Source of the DNA: a virus
Strand: one strand, 5' to 3'
DNA length: 29,776 bases
Virus record (IMG/VR): IMGVR_UViG_3300045110_000337
Coordinates: 1 to 29,776 of that record
A model generated the notes under the pieces. That model ran no database searches, was not told the DNA's origin, and saw only the letters and a program-made list of their open reading frames with translations. The position numbers and the translations under genes were made by a program. Below are positions 1 to 6,599 of the stretch, piece after piece. Within the stretch, counting starts at the first letter, position 1; every line of letters begins with the position of its first letter.

Positions 1-50
1 TCCTCCTCGTCGCGCTCGATGACGTAGTAGGTCACGGTGCTGATGATCAT
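1..50 (-). CDS. Hypothetical protein, N-terminal fragment cut by window edge
   Basis: Only the first 16 codons are in the window (MIISTVTYYVIERDEE), and the gene continues past base 1. The ATG overlaps the TGA of the preceding gene in an ATGA arrangement, the standard coupling in this cluster, which supports the start. Nothing can be said about function from this fragment. Confidence 0.6.
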   Translation of the reverse strand, partial: MIISTVTYYVIERDEE

Positions 51-253
51 GCTGTTGCCTCCTGTGGTTGTGTGCGTGCGTTGCGGGCGCGGTGCGCCTG
101 TCGTTGCTCGGGGTTGCGTGCCATGTAGTCACGACGTGCATCACGCCATGCGAGCTTGCACGCATCGCAGCGGCAACCGTGGTTGCTGTAGCCGCCGGCC
201 GTGCCGCACCACGGGCCTGGGCCACGTGTGTGGTGGTCAGTCTTCGCCGGCAT
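47..253 (-). CDS. Small cysteine-rich phage protein (GYxNHGCRCxxC type)
   Basis: A 68-residue basic protein. It carries the motif CGTAGGYSNHGCRCDAC followed by an Arg/Ala-rich helix. I recognise this pattern (GTxxGYxxHxCRCxxC, then a basic helix) from short proteins common in actinobacteria and their phages; the spaced Cys and His suggest a zinc site, possibly for nucleic acid binding. No enzymatic role is evident. The ATG overlaps the end of the preceding gene by 17 bases and no other start in this frame fits better. It is translationally coupled to the partial gene downstream. Confidence 0.6.
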   Translation of the reverse strand: MPAKTDHHTRGPGPWCGTAGGYSNHGCRCDACKLAWRDARRDYMARNPEQRQAHRARNARTQPQEATA

Positions 254-935
254 CGTCATCACCATCCACAGTGAGGAAGACGCTGCCGTCCTCCCACTCG
301 AACGAGCCACCCTCGGTGTGCTCGTTCATCGTCTCGATGAGCTTGGTGGTCGCCTCGTCCATCGACTCGCGATGGTTGCCGGCCATGCCGTCGTCGTTCT
401 CCTCGGACTCGGATGCACGGGCGCGCCAGACGCGAGGGTCGATGTCGTCGTGCAGCTCGATGTTGTAGGCGGCGGCGAACTCGGCGAGGTGGTCCTCGGC
501 GTACTGGCCGTGGATGTCACCATCGACGATGATGCCTGGGTCGAGCTTGATGCCGTTGAACGTGATGTTGGTGGGTGTGGTCATGTTGGCCTCCGGTGGT
601 AGTAGGGGATGCAGAGCTGCGTACATGCGAGCGCACTCGTTGGTCAGTGCCTCGATGTCCTGTGACGCCACGAGCTGACACGAGAGCGTGCAGCCGGGCG
701 CTGTGTTGTTGATCCAGTGCAGACCGATGTGTGGGCCACGTGGCACGAGGATGAGACCAAGGTTCGAGATCTCGGCGAGCTTGTTCATCATCAGTGCCAA
801 CGAGATCTGCCACTCGTGGCGTTCGATGTCGACGATCATCAGCTCGTTCGTGACGATGCCCCGAGCTGTCTCGACGACGAACTCGGGGTCACCATGGGGC
901 AGCTCGTGGCGCTCGGGCGCCACGTCGTCACTCAC
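237..935 (-). CDS. Hypothetical two-part acidic protein with possible internal start at 584
   Basis: A 232-residue frame opening at a GTG in a GTGA overlap with the preceding gene. The first about 117 residues form one region (VSDDVAPERHELPHGD onward, with two Cys near its middle). The second begins at Met118 (MTTPTNITFNGIKLDPG) and ends in an acidic tail (VDGDDDAGED). The internal ATG at 584-582 has a strong Shine-Dalgarno (GGAGG, 5 bases upstream) and starts ATGACCACA, like other gene starts here, so a separate 115-residue product (237-584) may also be made or be the main one. No stop separates the two parts. I recognise no family. Confidence 0.6.
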   Translation of the reverse strand: MSDDVAPERHELPHGDPEFVVETARGIVTNELMIVDIERHEWQISLALMMNKLAEISNLGLILVPRGPHIGLHWINNTAPGCTLSCQLVASQDIEALTNECARMYAALHPLLPPEANMTTPTNITFNGIKLDPGIIVDGDIHGQYAEDHLAEFAAAYNIELHDDIDPRVWRARASESEENDDGMAGNHRESMDEATTKLIETMNEHTEGGSFEWEDGSVFLTVDGDDDAGED

Positions 936-1255
936 GTCGCCCACGGGTTCTCGTGCGTGCGGAAGTACTCGACAGCCGCTGTGGCGCCGGCCTCGGTGCC
1001 GATGTACACGGCGACCTTGCTCGACTTGCGCCGTGGGTTCTTCGACTTGACCGTGCGATGGAGATCATCGATGCAGCCGCGGCGCACCATGGTGCTGAAC
1101 AGCGGGCCGATCGTGTTCTGTGTCGAGTTGCCCGTCGTGTTGCCGTCGACAGCCACGAGCTTGCCGAACTGCGTCACCTCGTCCGAGCTGAACGGCTCAC
1201 GAGTGAGGATGCACTCGTACATCATCCAGTCGATCTTCGGGTTGCGTGTGGTCAT
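932..1255 (-). CDS. Hypothetical protein, 107 aa
   Basis: Starts ATGACCACA (MTTRNPKIDWMMYECIL) in an ATGA overlap with the upstream gene and ends in a GTGA overlap with the next. The central part looks like a small winged-helix: a segment reading GPLFSTMVRRGCIDDL resembles a helix followed by a turn, and a Lys/Arg-rich stretch (KSKNPRRKSSKVAVYIG) could be a wing. That reading is weak and I assign no family. It belongs to the tightly coupled run of small genes from 4022 down to 1. Confidence 0.6.
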   Translation of the reverse strand: MTTRNPKIDWMMYECILTREPFSSDEVTQFGKLVAVDGNTTGNSTQNTIGPLFSTMVRRGCIDDLHRTVKSKNPRRKSSKVAVYIGTEAGATAAVEYFRTHENPWAT

Positions 1256-1701
1256 GCGTCCTCCTCGGCACGATGCGGCCAGCACTCGTCGCAGAAGATG
1301 CGGCCAGTGCCAGCCTCGGGATCACACAGATCGACATCGGTCCACGTGCGCCCACAACGGACACAGGTGATGACCTGATCGTCCTCGGCGACCATCTGTG
1401 CCAGCCGGCGCAGCTCGGGCACTGTAGGCCGTTGTGACCTGAGCGCCTGTTCTAGACGTCCCTCACGGCCCTGTGCGTGCGCCTGAGCGCCTGTGAGCAC
1501 TGAGAGTGGTTCAACGTCGTTGCGTGTCTCTACGGGCACCACAGGGGCCACTGGCGGCACGATGCCGGCACTGGCCGTGTTGACGTCGTGGCATTCGAGG
1601 AGCACGAGCTGTCGGTTGGCATCGATGCCGGCGATGGTCCACACGGCATCACCGTGCTCCTCGCGGATGCGTGTGCCGATGGTCATGCGTGCGGTGATCA
1701 T
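1252..1701 (-). CDS. Hypothetical protein with C-terminal zinc-ribbon motif
   Basis: A 149-residue protein. The N-terminal half has a short beta-rich segment (GDAVWTIAGIDANRQLVLLE) and then a Pro/Val-rich linker. The C-terminal part carries two cysteine pairs, ITCVRCGRTW and FCDECW, about 20 residues apart, a pattern expected of a zinc ribbon. The ATG overlaps the preceding TGA (TGATG). The combination suggests a nucleic acid or protein binding accessory protein, but I cannot name a family. Confidence 0.65.
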   Translation of the reverse strand: MITARMTIGTRIREEHGDAVWTIAGIDANRQLVLLECHDVNTASAGIVPPVAPVVPVETRNDVEPLSVLTGAQAHAQGREGRLEQALRSQRPTVPELRRLAQMVAEDDQVITCVRCGRTWTDVDLCDPEAGTGRIFCDECWPHRAEEDA

Positions 1702-2018
1702 GCGATGACTTCCTTCCATGTTCTGTCGTTGATGATGTCGGTGGCGTCGAGCTGCACGAGCTTGAACCCGAACGAGGCAACGGACACTGCCGTCTCACCG
1801 ATGACGATGACGTCGCCGACGCTCATGCTCGGGCAGAGCTGGCCGTCGGGGCGATCGTCGCGGTTGTGGAGCATGAACAGCACCTCGGCTGTCTCCATCA
1901 ACAGCTCGGGCGTCACGACGAACGGCAGCTCACTCGTCCACCCACGTACGAGCCGGTCGCCCGGCTCGTACGCACGCATGAAGTGGCTGTCGATGTTGGT
2001 GTAGTTGGTGTAGCTCAC
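1698..2018 (-). CDS. Hypothetical phage protein, 106 aa (SVGDVI motif)
   Basis: Begins at a GTG in a GTGA overlap (VSYTNYTNIDSHFM). The middle contains DRPDGQLCPSMSVGDVIVIG, which I recognise loosely as a block seen in small actinophage proteins of unknown function (a ...RP....SLSVGDVV pattern). No membrane segment, signal peptide or catalytic motif is visible. Function is unknown. Confidence 0.6.
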   Translation of the reverse strand: MSYTNYTNIDSHFMRAYEPGDRLVRGWTSELPFVVTPELLMETAEVLFMLHNRDDRPDGQLCPSMSVGDVIVIGETAVSVASFGFKLVQLDATDIINDRTWKEVIA

Positions 2019-2347
2019 GACATCAACTCCGTAATCAGCGTGCCCGCCTGGTGCGTGGCCGCGGCCCAGGTGAACGCCTCGCCCTCGCCCAGCAGCTCGT
2101 ACTGCTCGGTGATCCCCCGCCACACCTTCCAGGCCACGCCTGTGGGTTGAGGTTCGAGAGTGATACGCAGCTTGCTCGGCACCACCATCTCGGGGAAGAC
2201 GAAGTGGCCGTTGGCGCTCGCCTGGGCGAGGTCACGTCCCTTCCAGTTCGTGCCGCGCCACCCGCAGGTGGCGCAGCGTCCGTAGTACACGTCCTCGCCG
2301 CGCACGACCTCGTGCAACGTCTCGACGCGGTGTGTGCGATCGCTCAC
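2015..2347 (-). CDS. Hypothetical protein with CATCGW zinc motif
   Basis: A 110-residue protein starting at a GTG in a GTGA overlap. The motif GRCATCGWRGTNW near residue 25 is a CxxC knuckle of the type found in small zinc-binding phage proteins, though only one Cys pair is present; a nearby His could complete the site. The rest is predicted alpha/beta with no recognisable family. Its Met start is set by coupling to the preceding stop. Confidence 0.6.
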   Translation of the reverse strand: MSDRTHRVETLHEVVRGEDVYYGRCATCGWRGTNWKGRDLAQASANGHFVFPEMVVPSKLRITLEPQPTGVAWKVWRGITEQYELLGEGEAFTWAAATHQAGTLITELMS

Positions 2348-2781
2348 AGCGTCACCGCCTTGCCGGCCTCGGTGAGCACCCACTCCTGGGTGACGTACGG
2401 CTTGCGTGCGCCGAGCGGGTCGATGGTCTTCTCGTGCACCTCGACCAGTCCACGCTTCACGAGCGTGTCGAGGATCCGTACGGTGCCAAGGTGGCCGGTC
2501 CACACCCAACCACAGCCGGCGAAGTAGTTGCCGTGGCGGCGCAGTGCGGCGAGCACCGAACGCTGGTTGTCGCCGAGCGGACGGTTGACGGGGCGCACCT
2601 CGGGCGTCTGTACGGACTGGCCGTAGCAGCGCTGTGCGACCTCCTTGAAGATCTCGTAGACCTGCTCGGAGAGGTCGCGCTGGCCACAGGCATCGAGGGC
2701 GCTGATCGCCTTCTTCAAGTGGCCGTTGATCGTGCTGACCTCAGGCTCGGTCAGGCGGGTGAGTGTGGTGGTGGTGGTCAC
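2344..2781 (-). CDS. Hypothetical protein with winged-helix-like segment
   Basis: A 145-residue protein starting GTGACCACCACC (MTTTTTLTR). Unlike the leaderless group it has a clear Shine-Dalgarno, AAGGA six bases upstream, in the 26-base gap after the previous gene. The C-terminal half (NQRSVLAALRRHGNYF, then ILDTLVKRGLVEVHEK) reads like a winged helix-turn-helix: a helix, then a recognition-like helix and a turn into a hairpin. DNA binding is plausible but not shown. There is no cofactor or catalytic motif. Confidence 0.6.
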   Translation of the reverse strand: MTTTTTLTRLTEPEVSTINGHLKKAISALDACGQRDLSEQVYEIFKEVAQRCYGQSVQTPEVRPVNRPLGDNQRSVLAALRRHGNYFAGCGWVWTGHLGTVRILDTLVKRGLVEVHEKTIDPLGARKPYVTQEWVLTEAGKAVTL

Positions 2782-2807
2782 GGTGGTTCCTTGGTGGTGG
2801 TGGTTGG

Positions 2808-3158
2808 TCAGATGGTGAAGGGGATGTCGAGGTGGGCGGCGAGCGCCTTGCGACCGCGACGGTCGTTGCGCACGTCGAGCAGCGCACGGGTCAGTGCGGG
2901 GATCGAGGTGCACGTCTTCGAGCCGAACGGGCGATGGTCGCCGAAGCGGAGAACGGCGTTGAGGAGCTTCGGGCCGTGGGTGCGCAGCTCCAACGAGTCG
3001 TAGCCGTGGACGGGCCGTGTGCCATGCAGCCGGCGCAGGACGGTGAGGTGGTAGGCGACTCCGTACGAGTACTCGTTGGTGACGTCCAACTCCTGAGTGA
3101 TCTCGAAGCGGGCGGCGAGCGCGAGCGCCAGCGCCTGCTCAGCCTTGGTGGCGCTCAT
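2808..3158 (-). CDS. Hypothetical protein, 116 aa
   Basis: Starts MSATKAEQALALALAARFEI in an ATGA overlap with the upstream gene. The first 20 residues are likely helical and rich in Ala and Leu but interrupted by charges, so not a membrane segment. The rest is Arg-rich with no recognised domain. It is the last gene before a 26-base gap with an SD-driven start for the next gene. Confidence 0.6.
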   Translation of the reverse strand: MSATKAEQALALALAARFEITQELDVTNEYSYGVAYHLTVLRRLHGTRPVHGYDSLELRTHGPKLLNAVLRFGDHRPFGSKTCTSIPALTRALLDVRNDRRGRKALAAHLDIPFTI

Positions 3159-3520
3159 GAACGCACCGCCAGTGCGGCGAGGACGTGACCCTGGATGGCG
3201 ATGGCGCCCGAGCTGTAGGCGTTGCGGCCCTTGCGGCCGTTGCGGCGAGCTGCGCCCTCGGCGATCGCACGCACACGGCGCAGATCCTGTGCGATCTGGC
3301 CGGGCGTGCCGACGAACGTGATCGAGCTGCCGGTCCACACCGTGGCGGTCTCGTACTGGTCACCGTGGTAGCCGAGACCGTGGCTGAGCTTGGTGACTTT
3401 GAGCGTGATGACACCGTGGCCGGCGCAGTCGGGGCAGGCGATCTCGGCGCCGCCCTGGTCGATCAGGTGCGTGTCGTAGCAGGTGTCGCAGGCGGGCGTC
3501 CACGTGTCGGTGGTGCTCAC
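3155..3520 (-). CDS. Zinc-ribbon protein resembling a DnaJ-type cysteine repeat
   Basis: A 121-residue protein with two cysteine pairs, PACDTCYDTHLI and IACPDCAGHG, separated by about 15 residues. The second (CPDCAGHG) closely resembles the CxxCxGxG repeats of DnaJ-like zinc centres, although only one such repeat is present. The remaining sequence is basic (AARRNGRKGRNAY). A small zinc-stabilised accessory protein is the safest description. The start is a GTG in a GTGA overlap. Confidence 0.65.
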   Translation of the reverse strand: MSTTDTWTPACDTCYDTHLIDQGGAEIACPDCAGHGVITLKVTKLSHGLGYHGDQYETATVWTGSSITFVGTPGQIAQDLRRVRAIAEGAARRNGRKGRNAYSSGAIAIQGHVLAALAVRS

Positions 3521-3762
3521 GGCCGAACCCCCTCGACCCAGCCGGCGGGCAGCTTGCCGTTGTGCTTGTCGGCGAACCGCTCGGCGCGGGCGGCGCACTG
3601 CTCGGCAACCTCGCGCTCGGCGTGCTGGTGCGTGCAGTGGAAGTACTCGGACTCCCAGGCGCCGTCGCCCACGGGGCGGGACACGAGGATCGAGGCGTGG
3701 CAGTAGGTGATGACGTGCGTGTTGACGCCGCTGCGCACGTAGAGGTTGGCGGCGGTGCTCAT
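3517..3762 (-). CDS. Hypothetical protein, 81 aa
   Basis: A short protein (MSTAANLYVRSGVNTHVITY onward) with beta-rich character in the first half and a helical, charged second half (HAEREVAEQCAARAERF). Two Cys and several His residues are scattered without a clean CxxC pair. The ATG overlaps the preceding TGA. No family recognised. Confidence 0.6.
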   Translation of the reverse strand: MSTAANLYVRSGVNTHVITYCHASILVSRPVGDGAWESEYFHCTHQHAEREVAEQCAARAERFADKHNGKLPAGWVEGVRP

Positions 3763-4022
3763 GCCGTCACCTCGATGGCGCCCGTGCGGCGGTCGAAGTG
3801 GAGGACGTCGGCGCCCTCGCCCTTGCCCTTGCCGTTGAACACCGACCAGAGGCCGTAGTAGGCGGAGCGCTCGTCGGTCGTCCAACCGGCGCACGGGTTG
3901 GCGGCGAGCGTGGCCTCGAACAGTGCGACCTGCTCGGGCGTGGCGACGGCGCGGAACTCGGCGTCGAGCACGGCGCCGCCGGGGAACTGAGCCTTGCGGC
4001 CCTTGAACGTGGTGTTGGTCAT
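3759..4022 (-). CDS. Hypothetical protein, 87 aa, first gene after promoter A
   Basis: Starts ATGACCAACACC (MTNTTFKGRKAQFPGG) only 7 bases after the -10 hexamer of promoter copy A, so it is probably translated from a leaderless mRNA; there is no Shine-Dalgarno. It heads the operon that continues to base 1. The protein has no Cys pair and no recognised domain; a Gly/Lys segment (NGKGKGEGADV) lies near the C-terminus. Confidence 0.65.
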   Translation of the reverse strand: MTNTTFKGRKAQFPGGAVLDAEFRAVATPEQVALFEATLAANPCAGWTTDERSAYYGLWSVFNGKGKGEGADVLHFDRRTGAIEVTA

Positions 4023-4071
4023 GGGACCGATGATAGCAGCGGGTGAGGGGAGATCCACAACATCGTTGCAG
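4023..4071 (-). promoter_or_regulatory. Promoter copy A (leaderless-type element)
   Basis: Minus strand: TATCAT (4035-4030) lies 7 bases before the ATG at 4022 and is preceded by CTGC. A -35-like TTGTGG lies 19 bases upstream. The CTGCAACGATGTTG box (4071-4058) sits about one helical turn further upstream than in the other copies. The element overlaps the right arm of a 9-bp inverted repeat. Confidence 0.6.
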
Positions 4072-4079
4072 ATCTCCCC
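4047..4079 (-). terminator. Hairpin after gene 4091-4789, overlapping promoter A
   Basis: GGGGAGATC (4047-4055) and GATCTCCCC (4071-4079) form a perfect 9-bp inverted repeat around a 15-base loop. It follows the stop codon at 4091 by 11 bases on the minus strand but has no U-tract, so it could equally be an operator for promoter A. Confidence 0.45.
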
Positions 4080-4090
4080 GTTCGAGCTGG

Positions 4091-4789
4091 TCACGCCTGC
4101 ACCCGAGCTGCCCGGCGAGCGGCGAGCGCAGCGTCCTTCGCAGCCTTCGCAGCCGCACGCTTGACAGCCTTCGCACGAGACTCGGCGAGCGCCTTCCAGA
4201 ACGCCTCCTCGCCCTCGTTGAGGAGCACGGCGGTGACGGCCGGCGACAGGCGCTGCTCGTCGGTCCACGCAACCGGCGCGTCGGGCCAGCAGACCGAGCA
4301 CAGGGACGGGCCGAGAGCCTCCACGAGCGCCTCGTGCGAGCGACCCGAGCAGCTCGGCAACAGAGCGAACGTCGTGTCGCTGCGGCCCTTGTTGCACGTG
4401 TGGCAGCGGGTCGAGCTGTGCACGAGGCCGGCCGAGCTGGTCACGAGGAAGTAGCGCTGCCAGCCGGTGTAGTTGGCCTCGTGGAGGTTGAGTGCCTGAG
4501 CGGCGGCGAGGTGGGCGTCGATCGCCTCGGTGAGCTTCTCCCGGTAGTTGACGAACGTGCGGGTCTCCCACGGCTGGGCGGCAGCCTCGGCGGCGTCGAA
4601 GTCAGCGATGACCTCGGTCCACGTGCGCACGTCGTTGCGGCTGTAGTTGCGGGTGCGGGGGGCGCTGATCGAGCGCCACCAGCCACGCACGGTGGCGAGG
4701 CGAGCCTCGGCGGTGTACAGGGCGCCCCACAGGGCGAGCATCTGCTCGTCGTGGGCCTGCTCGGGGGTGGTGATGATGTTGGTGGTCAC
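4091..4789 (-). CDS. Zinc-finger phage protein with basic C-terminal tail
   Basis: A 232-residue protein starting GTGACCACCAAC (MTTNIITTPEQAHDEQ), 6 bases after the -10 of promoter copy B. An N-terminal helical region is followed by a zinc-binding centre: RCHTCNKGRSDT then, about 40 residues on, LCSVCWPD. The last about 40 residues are an Ala/Lys/Arg-rich helix (ESRAKAVKRAAAKAAK), typical of nonspecific nucleic acid binding. I have seen this layout in actinophage proteins of unknown role. It is transcribed alone, since a hairpin and promoter A follow. Confidence 0.7.
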   Translation of the reverse strand: MTTNIITTPEQAHDEQMLALWGALYTAEARLATVRGWWRSISAPRTRNYSRNDVRTWTEVIADFDAAEAAAQPWETRTFVNYREKLTEAIDAHLAAAQALNLHEANYTGWQRYFLVTSSAGLVHSSTRCHTCNKGRSDTTFALLPSCSGRSHEALVEALGPSLCSVCWPDAPVAWTDEQRLSPAVTAVLLNEGEEAFWKALAESRAKAVKRAAAKAAKDAALAARRAARVQA

Positions 4790-4826
4790 GCCGCCATGAT
4801 AGCAGCGATCATTCAACGTCGTGCAG
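4790..4826 (-). promoter_or_regulatory. Promoter copy B (leaderless-type element)
   Basis: Minus strand: CTGCACGACGTTGAA (4826-4812), then CTGC and TATCAT (4801-4796), then 6 bases to the GTG at 4789. CTGCAC and TATCAT are 19 bp apart. The box overlaps the stop codon of the MerR-type gene. Confidence 0.65.
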
Positions 4827-5238
4827 CATCTACCAGGATTCGTTCGTGCATCTCGCTGTCGAGCTGATCGAGGATCCCGCCGAGCGGGAGCACGTTGAGC
4901 ATCGAGCGCTGGGAGCGCACGAGGTCGACCAGCTCGTCCTGCGAGCACAGGCGCACGTCGCGGCCCGACATCACGAGCGTGAGGTTGCGCACGTCGAGAT
5001 CCTGATGACGCTGCAGCACGAGCATCGCCGTGCGCACTGCCGACAGTGCGATGTTCGCATCGAGCATCGCCTTGACGATGCACAGGTCGATCAGGTCGCG
5101 GTGGCTGTAGCTCCGACGTGAGCCGCTGCCGTGCGCCTCTGCTGCGCTCGGACTGATCAGTTCGGTGCGGTCCCAATAGTCGAGCTGGCGATAGCTGATG
5201 CCAGCAATGCGGGCAGCCTCCGTAGCCGTGTAGCTCAT
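4813..5238 (-). CDS. MerR-type HTH transcriptional regulator
   Basis: A 141-residue protein. Residues 1-45 match the MerR DNA-binding domain: a first helix pair TATEAARIAGISYRQLDYWD, then RRSYSHRDLIDL, the typical wing and second helix pair. The rest (to AARR) is a helical region with a Cys at LCSQDEL, fitting a short dimerisation or sensing domain. In MerR-family activators the protein binds between -35 and -10 elements spaced 19-20 bp and twists the DNA. The promoters in this cluster have that spacing and the gene itself has a related upstream element (copy H), so it is a candidate regulator of the regulon. That link is inference. Confidence 0.75.
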   Translation of the reverse strand: MSYTATEAARIAGISYRQLDYWDRTELISPSAAEAHGSGSRRSYSHRDLIDLCIVKAMLDANIALSAVRTAMLVLQRHQDLDVRNLTLVMSGRDVRLCSQDELVDLVRSQRSMLNVLPLGGILDQLDSEMHERILVDAARR

Positions 5239-5267
5239 GCACGGGATGGTATCACGAGACGTTCAAC
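5239..5267 (-). promoter_or_regulatory. Promoter copy H (divergent leaderless-type element)
   Basis: Minus strand: GTTGAA (5267-5262), 10 bases, TACCAT (5251-5246), then 7 bases to the ATG at 5238. It keeps the GTTGAA box and start spacing but not the upstream TTGCAC. It is the copy in front of the MerR-type gene. Confidence 0.5.
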
Positions 5268-5278
5268 GGAAAGCCGCA

Positions 5279-5815
5279 TCATCGGCCCATCTCAGGGTCG
5301 AATCCACGCCTGTCGTCGACCCTGTGATTGCCCTCAGTCAGCTCTCGACGACGCACCGGCTTGTGTGTGTTGGTGACCACGATGAGTCGCGACGGTGTCT
5401 GTGTCGTGGCCGGTGTGGGTACCGGCGGTGTTGTGCGTTCGACGCGCACCGTCCTCTCGACGCGCTGCGTCACTGGTGCTGGTGCCGGTTGCGGCGCCGG
5501 CACGAACGCCGGCTGGGCCGGCGCAGCCAGTCGAGCTGCCTTCTCGGCACGCACGTTCTGCACGCCATCGATGACGATGCCAACGATCAGACCGACGAAG
5601 ACCACGGCCCACACGTACGACCACACGGTCCACGGTGAGCGGTGATTCTCGGAGGCGTGGTAGTCGAGCGTGAACGCCCACAGCACGGCCGTGACGGCCA
5701 TCCCGATCAGGTAGATCCTGACTCGGGGTGGCACGACACAGAGGATGCCGACGGCGGCGGCGCCAACCACGAGGTGGTTGACGTCGCGCTTGAACTCGCC
5801 GTACCCGTCGCTCAC
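5279..5815 (-). CDS. Membrane protein with three predicted TM helices
   Basis: A 178-residue protein starting at a GTG in a GTGA overlap. Three hydrophobic segments are visible: about residues 13-30 (HLVVGAAAVGILCVVPP), 33-50 (RIYLIGMAVTAVLWAFTL) and 64-85 (WSYVWAVVFVGLIVGIVI). They are followed by an Ala/Pro-rich linker (APAQPAFVPAPQPAPAPV) and a basic tail. It should sit in the host inner membrane with the long tail in the cytoplasm or outside depending on topology. No lysis or holin signature beyond the helices is visible, and the tail is long for a holin. Confidence 0.65.
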   Translation of the reverse strand: MSDGYGEFKRDVNHLVVGAAAVGILCVVPPRVRIYLIGMAVTAVLWAFTLDYHASENHRSPWTVWSYVWAVVFVGLIVGIVIDGVQNVRAEKAARLAAPAQPAFVPAPQPAPAPVTQRVERTVRVERTTPPVPTPATTQTPSRLIVVTNTHKPVRRRELTEGNHRVDDRRGFDPEMGR

Positions 5816-6195
5816 TTCCTGGCGACCGTGGTCACCAGGAACGGAGCGCTCACCTTCTCCCCGATGACGGCATCGATCTCGTCGGTGCTGCGACCGAGCT
5901 GCACGAGCGCCCGGTAGCCGGCGACATCGAACACGGTCTTGGTGAGGCTCTTGAAGTTGGTGCGGCTGGCCACGTCGCGCAGCGTGTCGACGTCGGCGAT
6001 GAGGTCGACGCGCTGAGTCACGGTCACCTTGCCGCCCTCGCGGACGATCTCGGTGCCGACCGGCGCGAGCGCCAGCAGGTCAGTCTGCAGGAGCTTCAAC
6101 GCCTTCTCGGCGATGGCCAGCTCGGCCTTACGGGCGAGGATCTCGTCGGCGAGATTCTCGATGGTGGTGGACTTGGTGGTCTTCACGGTGTTCAT
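5812..6195 (-). CDS. Hypothetical protein, 127 aa, with N-terminal coiled coil
   Basis: MNTVKTTKSTTIENLADEIL starts a helical stretch (residues 10-45) rich in Leu, Ala and Glu with heptad-like spacing, probably a coiled coil. The rest (VGTEIVREGGKVTVTQRVDL onward) is alpha/beta and ends SAPFLVTTVARK. I recognise no family. The start chosen is the ATG at 6195; a GTG at 6222 would add nine residues and cannot be excluded because neither has a strong Shine-Dalgarno. Confidence 0.6.
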   Translation of the reverse strand: MNTVKTTKSTTIENLADEILARKAELAIAEKALKLLQTDLLALAPVGTEIVREGGKVTVTQRVDLIADVDTLRDVASRTNFKSLTKTVFDVAGYRALVQLGRSTDEIDAVIGEKVSAPFLVTTVARK

Positions 6196-6236
6196 TCTTT
6201 CAGTGTCGTTGATGGGTGTCACAGAGTTGTTGCGGA

Positions 6237-6599
6237 TCAGCCGCGGGACTCAGCGGCGAGTCGTGCTCGCAGCTCAGCCTTGATGCGGCGGGCGGTGTCG
6301 CCCTTCCACGTGCGGGAGTTGCCGATGAACCGGAGCACGATCTCGTCGGCGCGGTCGGCGCCGTAGTAGGTCGTGCGGAGCAGCTCGTCGGTGCTGTCGA
6401 GTGTGAGCATCGCCCGCAGGTAGGGCACGGCGCCGAACCACACCGGGCGCCAGTCGGCGGCGATCTCGGCAGCGATGACGGAGAGAGGCCGCGGTGCGAC
6501 CTTCTCCACGCCACCGATGCCCTCATGGCACTTGCCGGCCTTGACCAGTGAGGGGTGCACCGAATCGCACTCGGTGCACTGGTAGAGGACGGTGCTCAC
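6237..6599 (-). CDS. Hypothetical protein with N-terminal cysteine cluster
   Basis: A 120-residue protein beginning at a GTG in a GTGA overlap. The first 25 residues hold YQCTECDSVHPSLVKAGKCH: a CxxC pair with a further Cys and His, enough for one zinc ion. The remainder is helical and basic (GNSRTWKGDTARRIKAELRA). Likely a small zinc-binding phage protein; function unknown. Confidence 0.6.
   Translation of the reverse strand: MSTVLYQCTECDSVHPSLVKAGKCHEGIGGVEKVAPRPLSVIAAEIAADWRPVWFGAVPYLRAMLTLDSTDELLRTTYYGADRADEIVLRFIGNSRTWKGDTARRIKAELRARLAAESRG

Noticed and set aside
5279-5310. A TCGAATCC string near 5290 resembling a tRNA T-loop
   Set aside because: No paired T-stem, acceptor stem or anticodon arm can be drawn around it.
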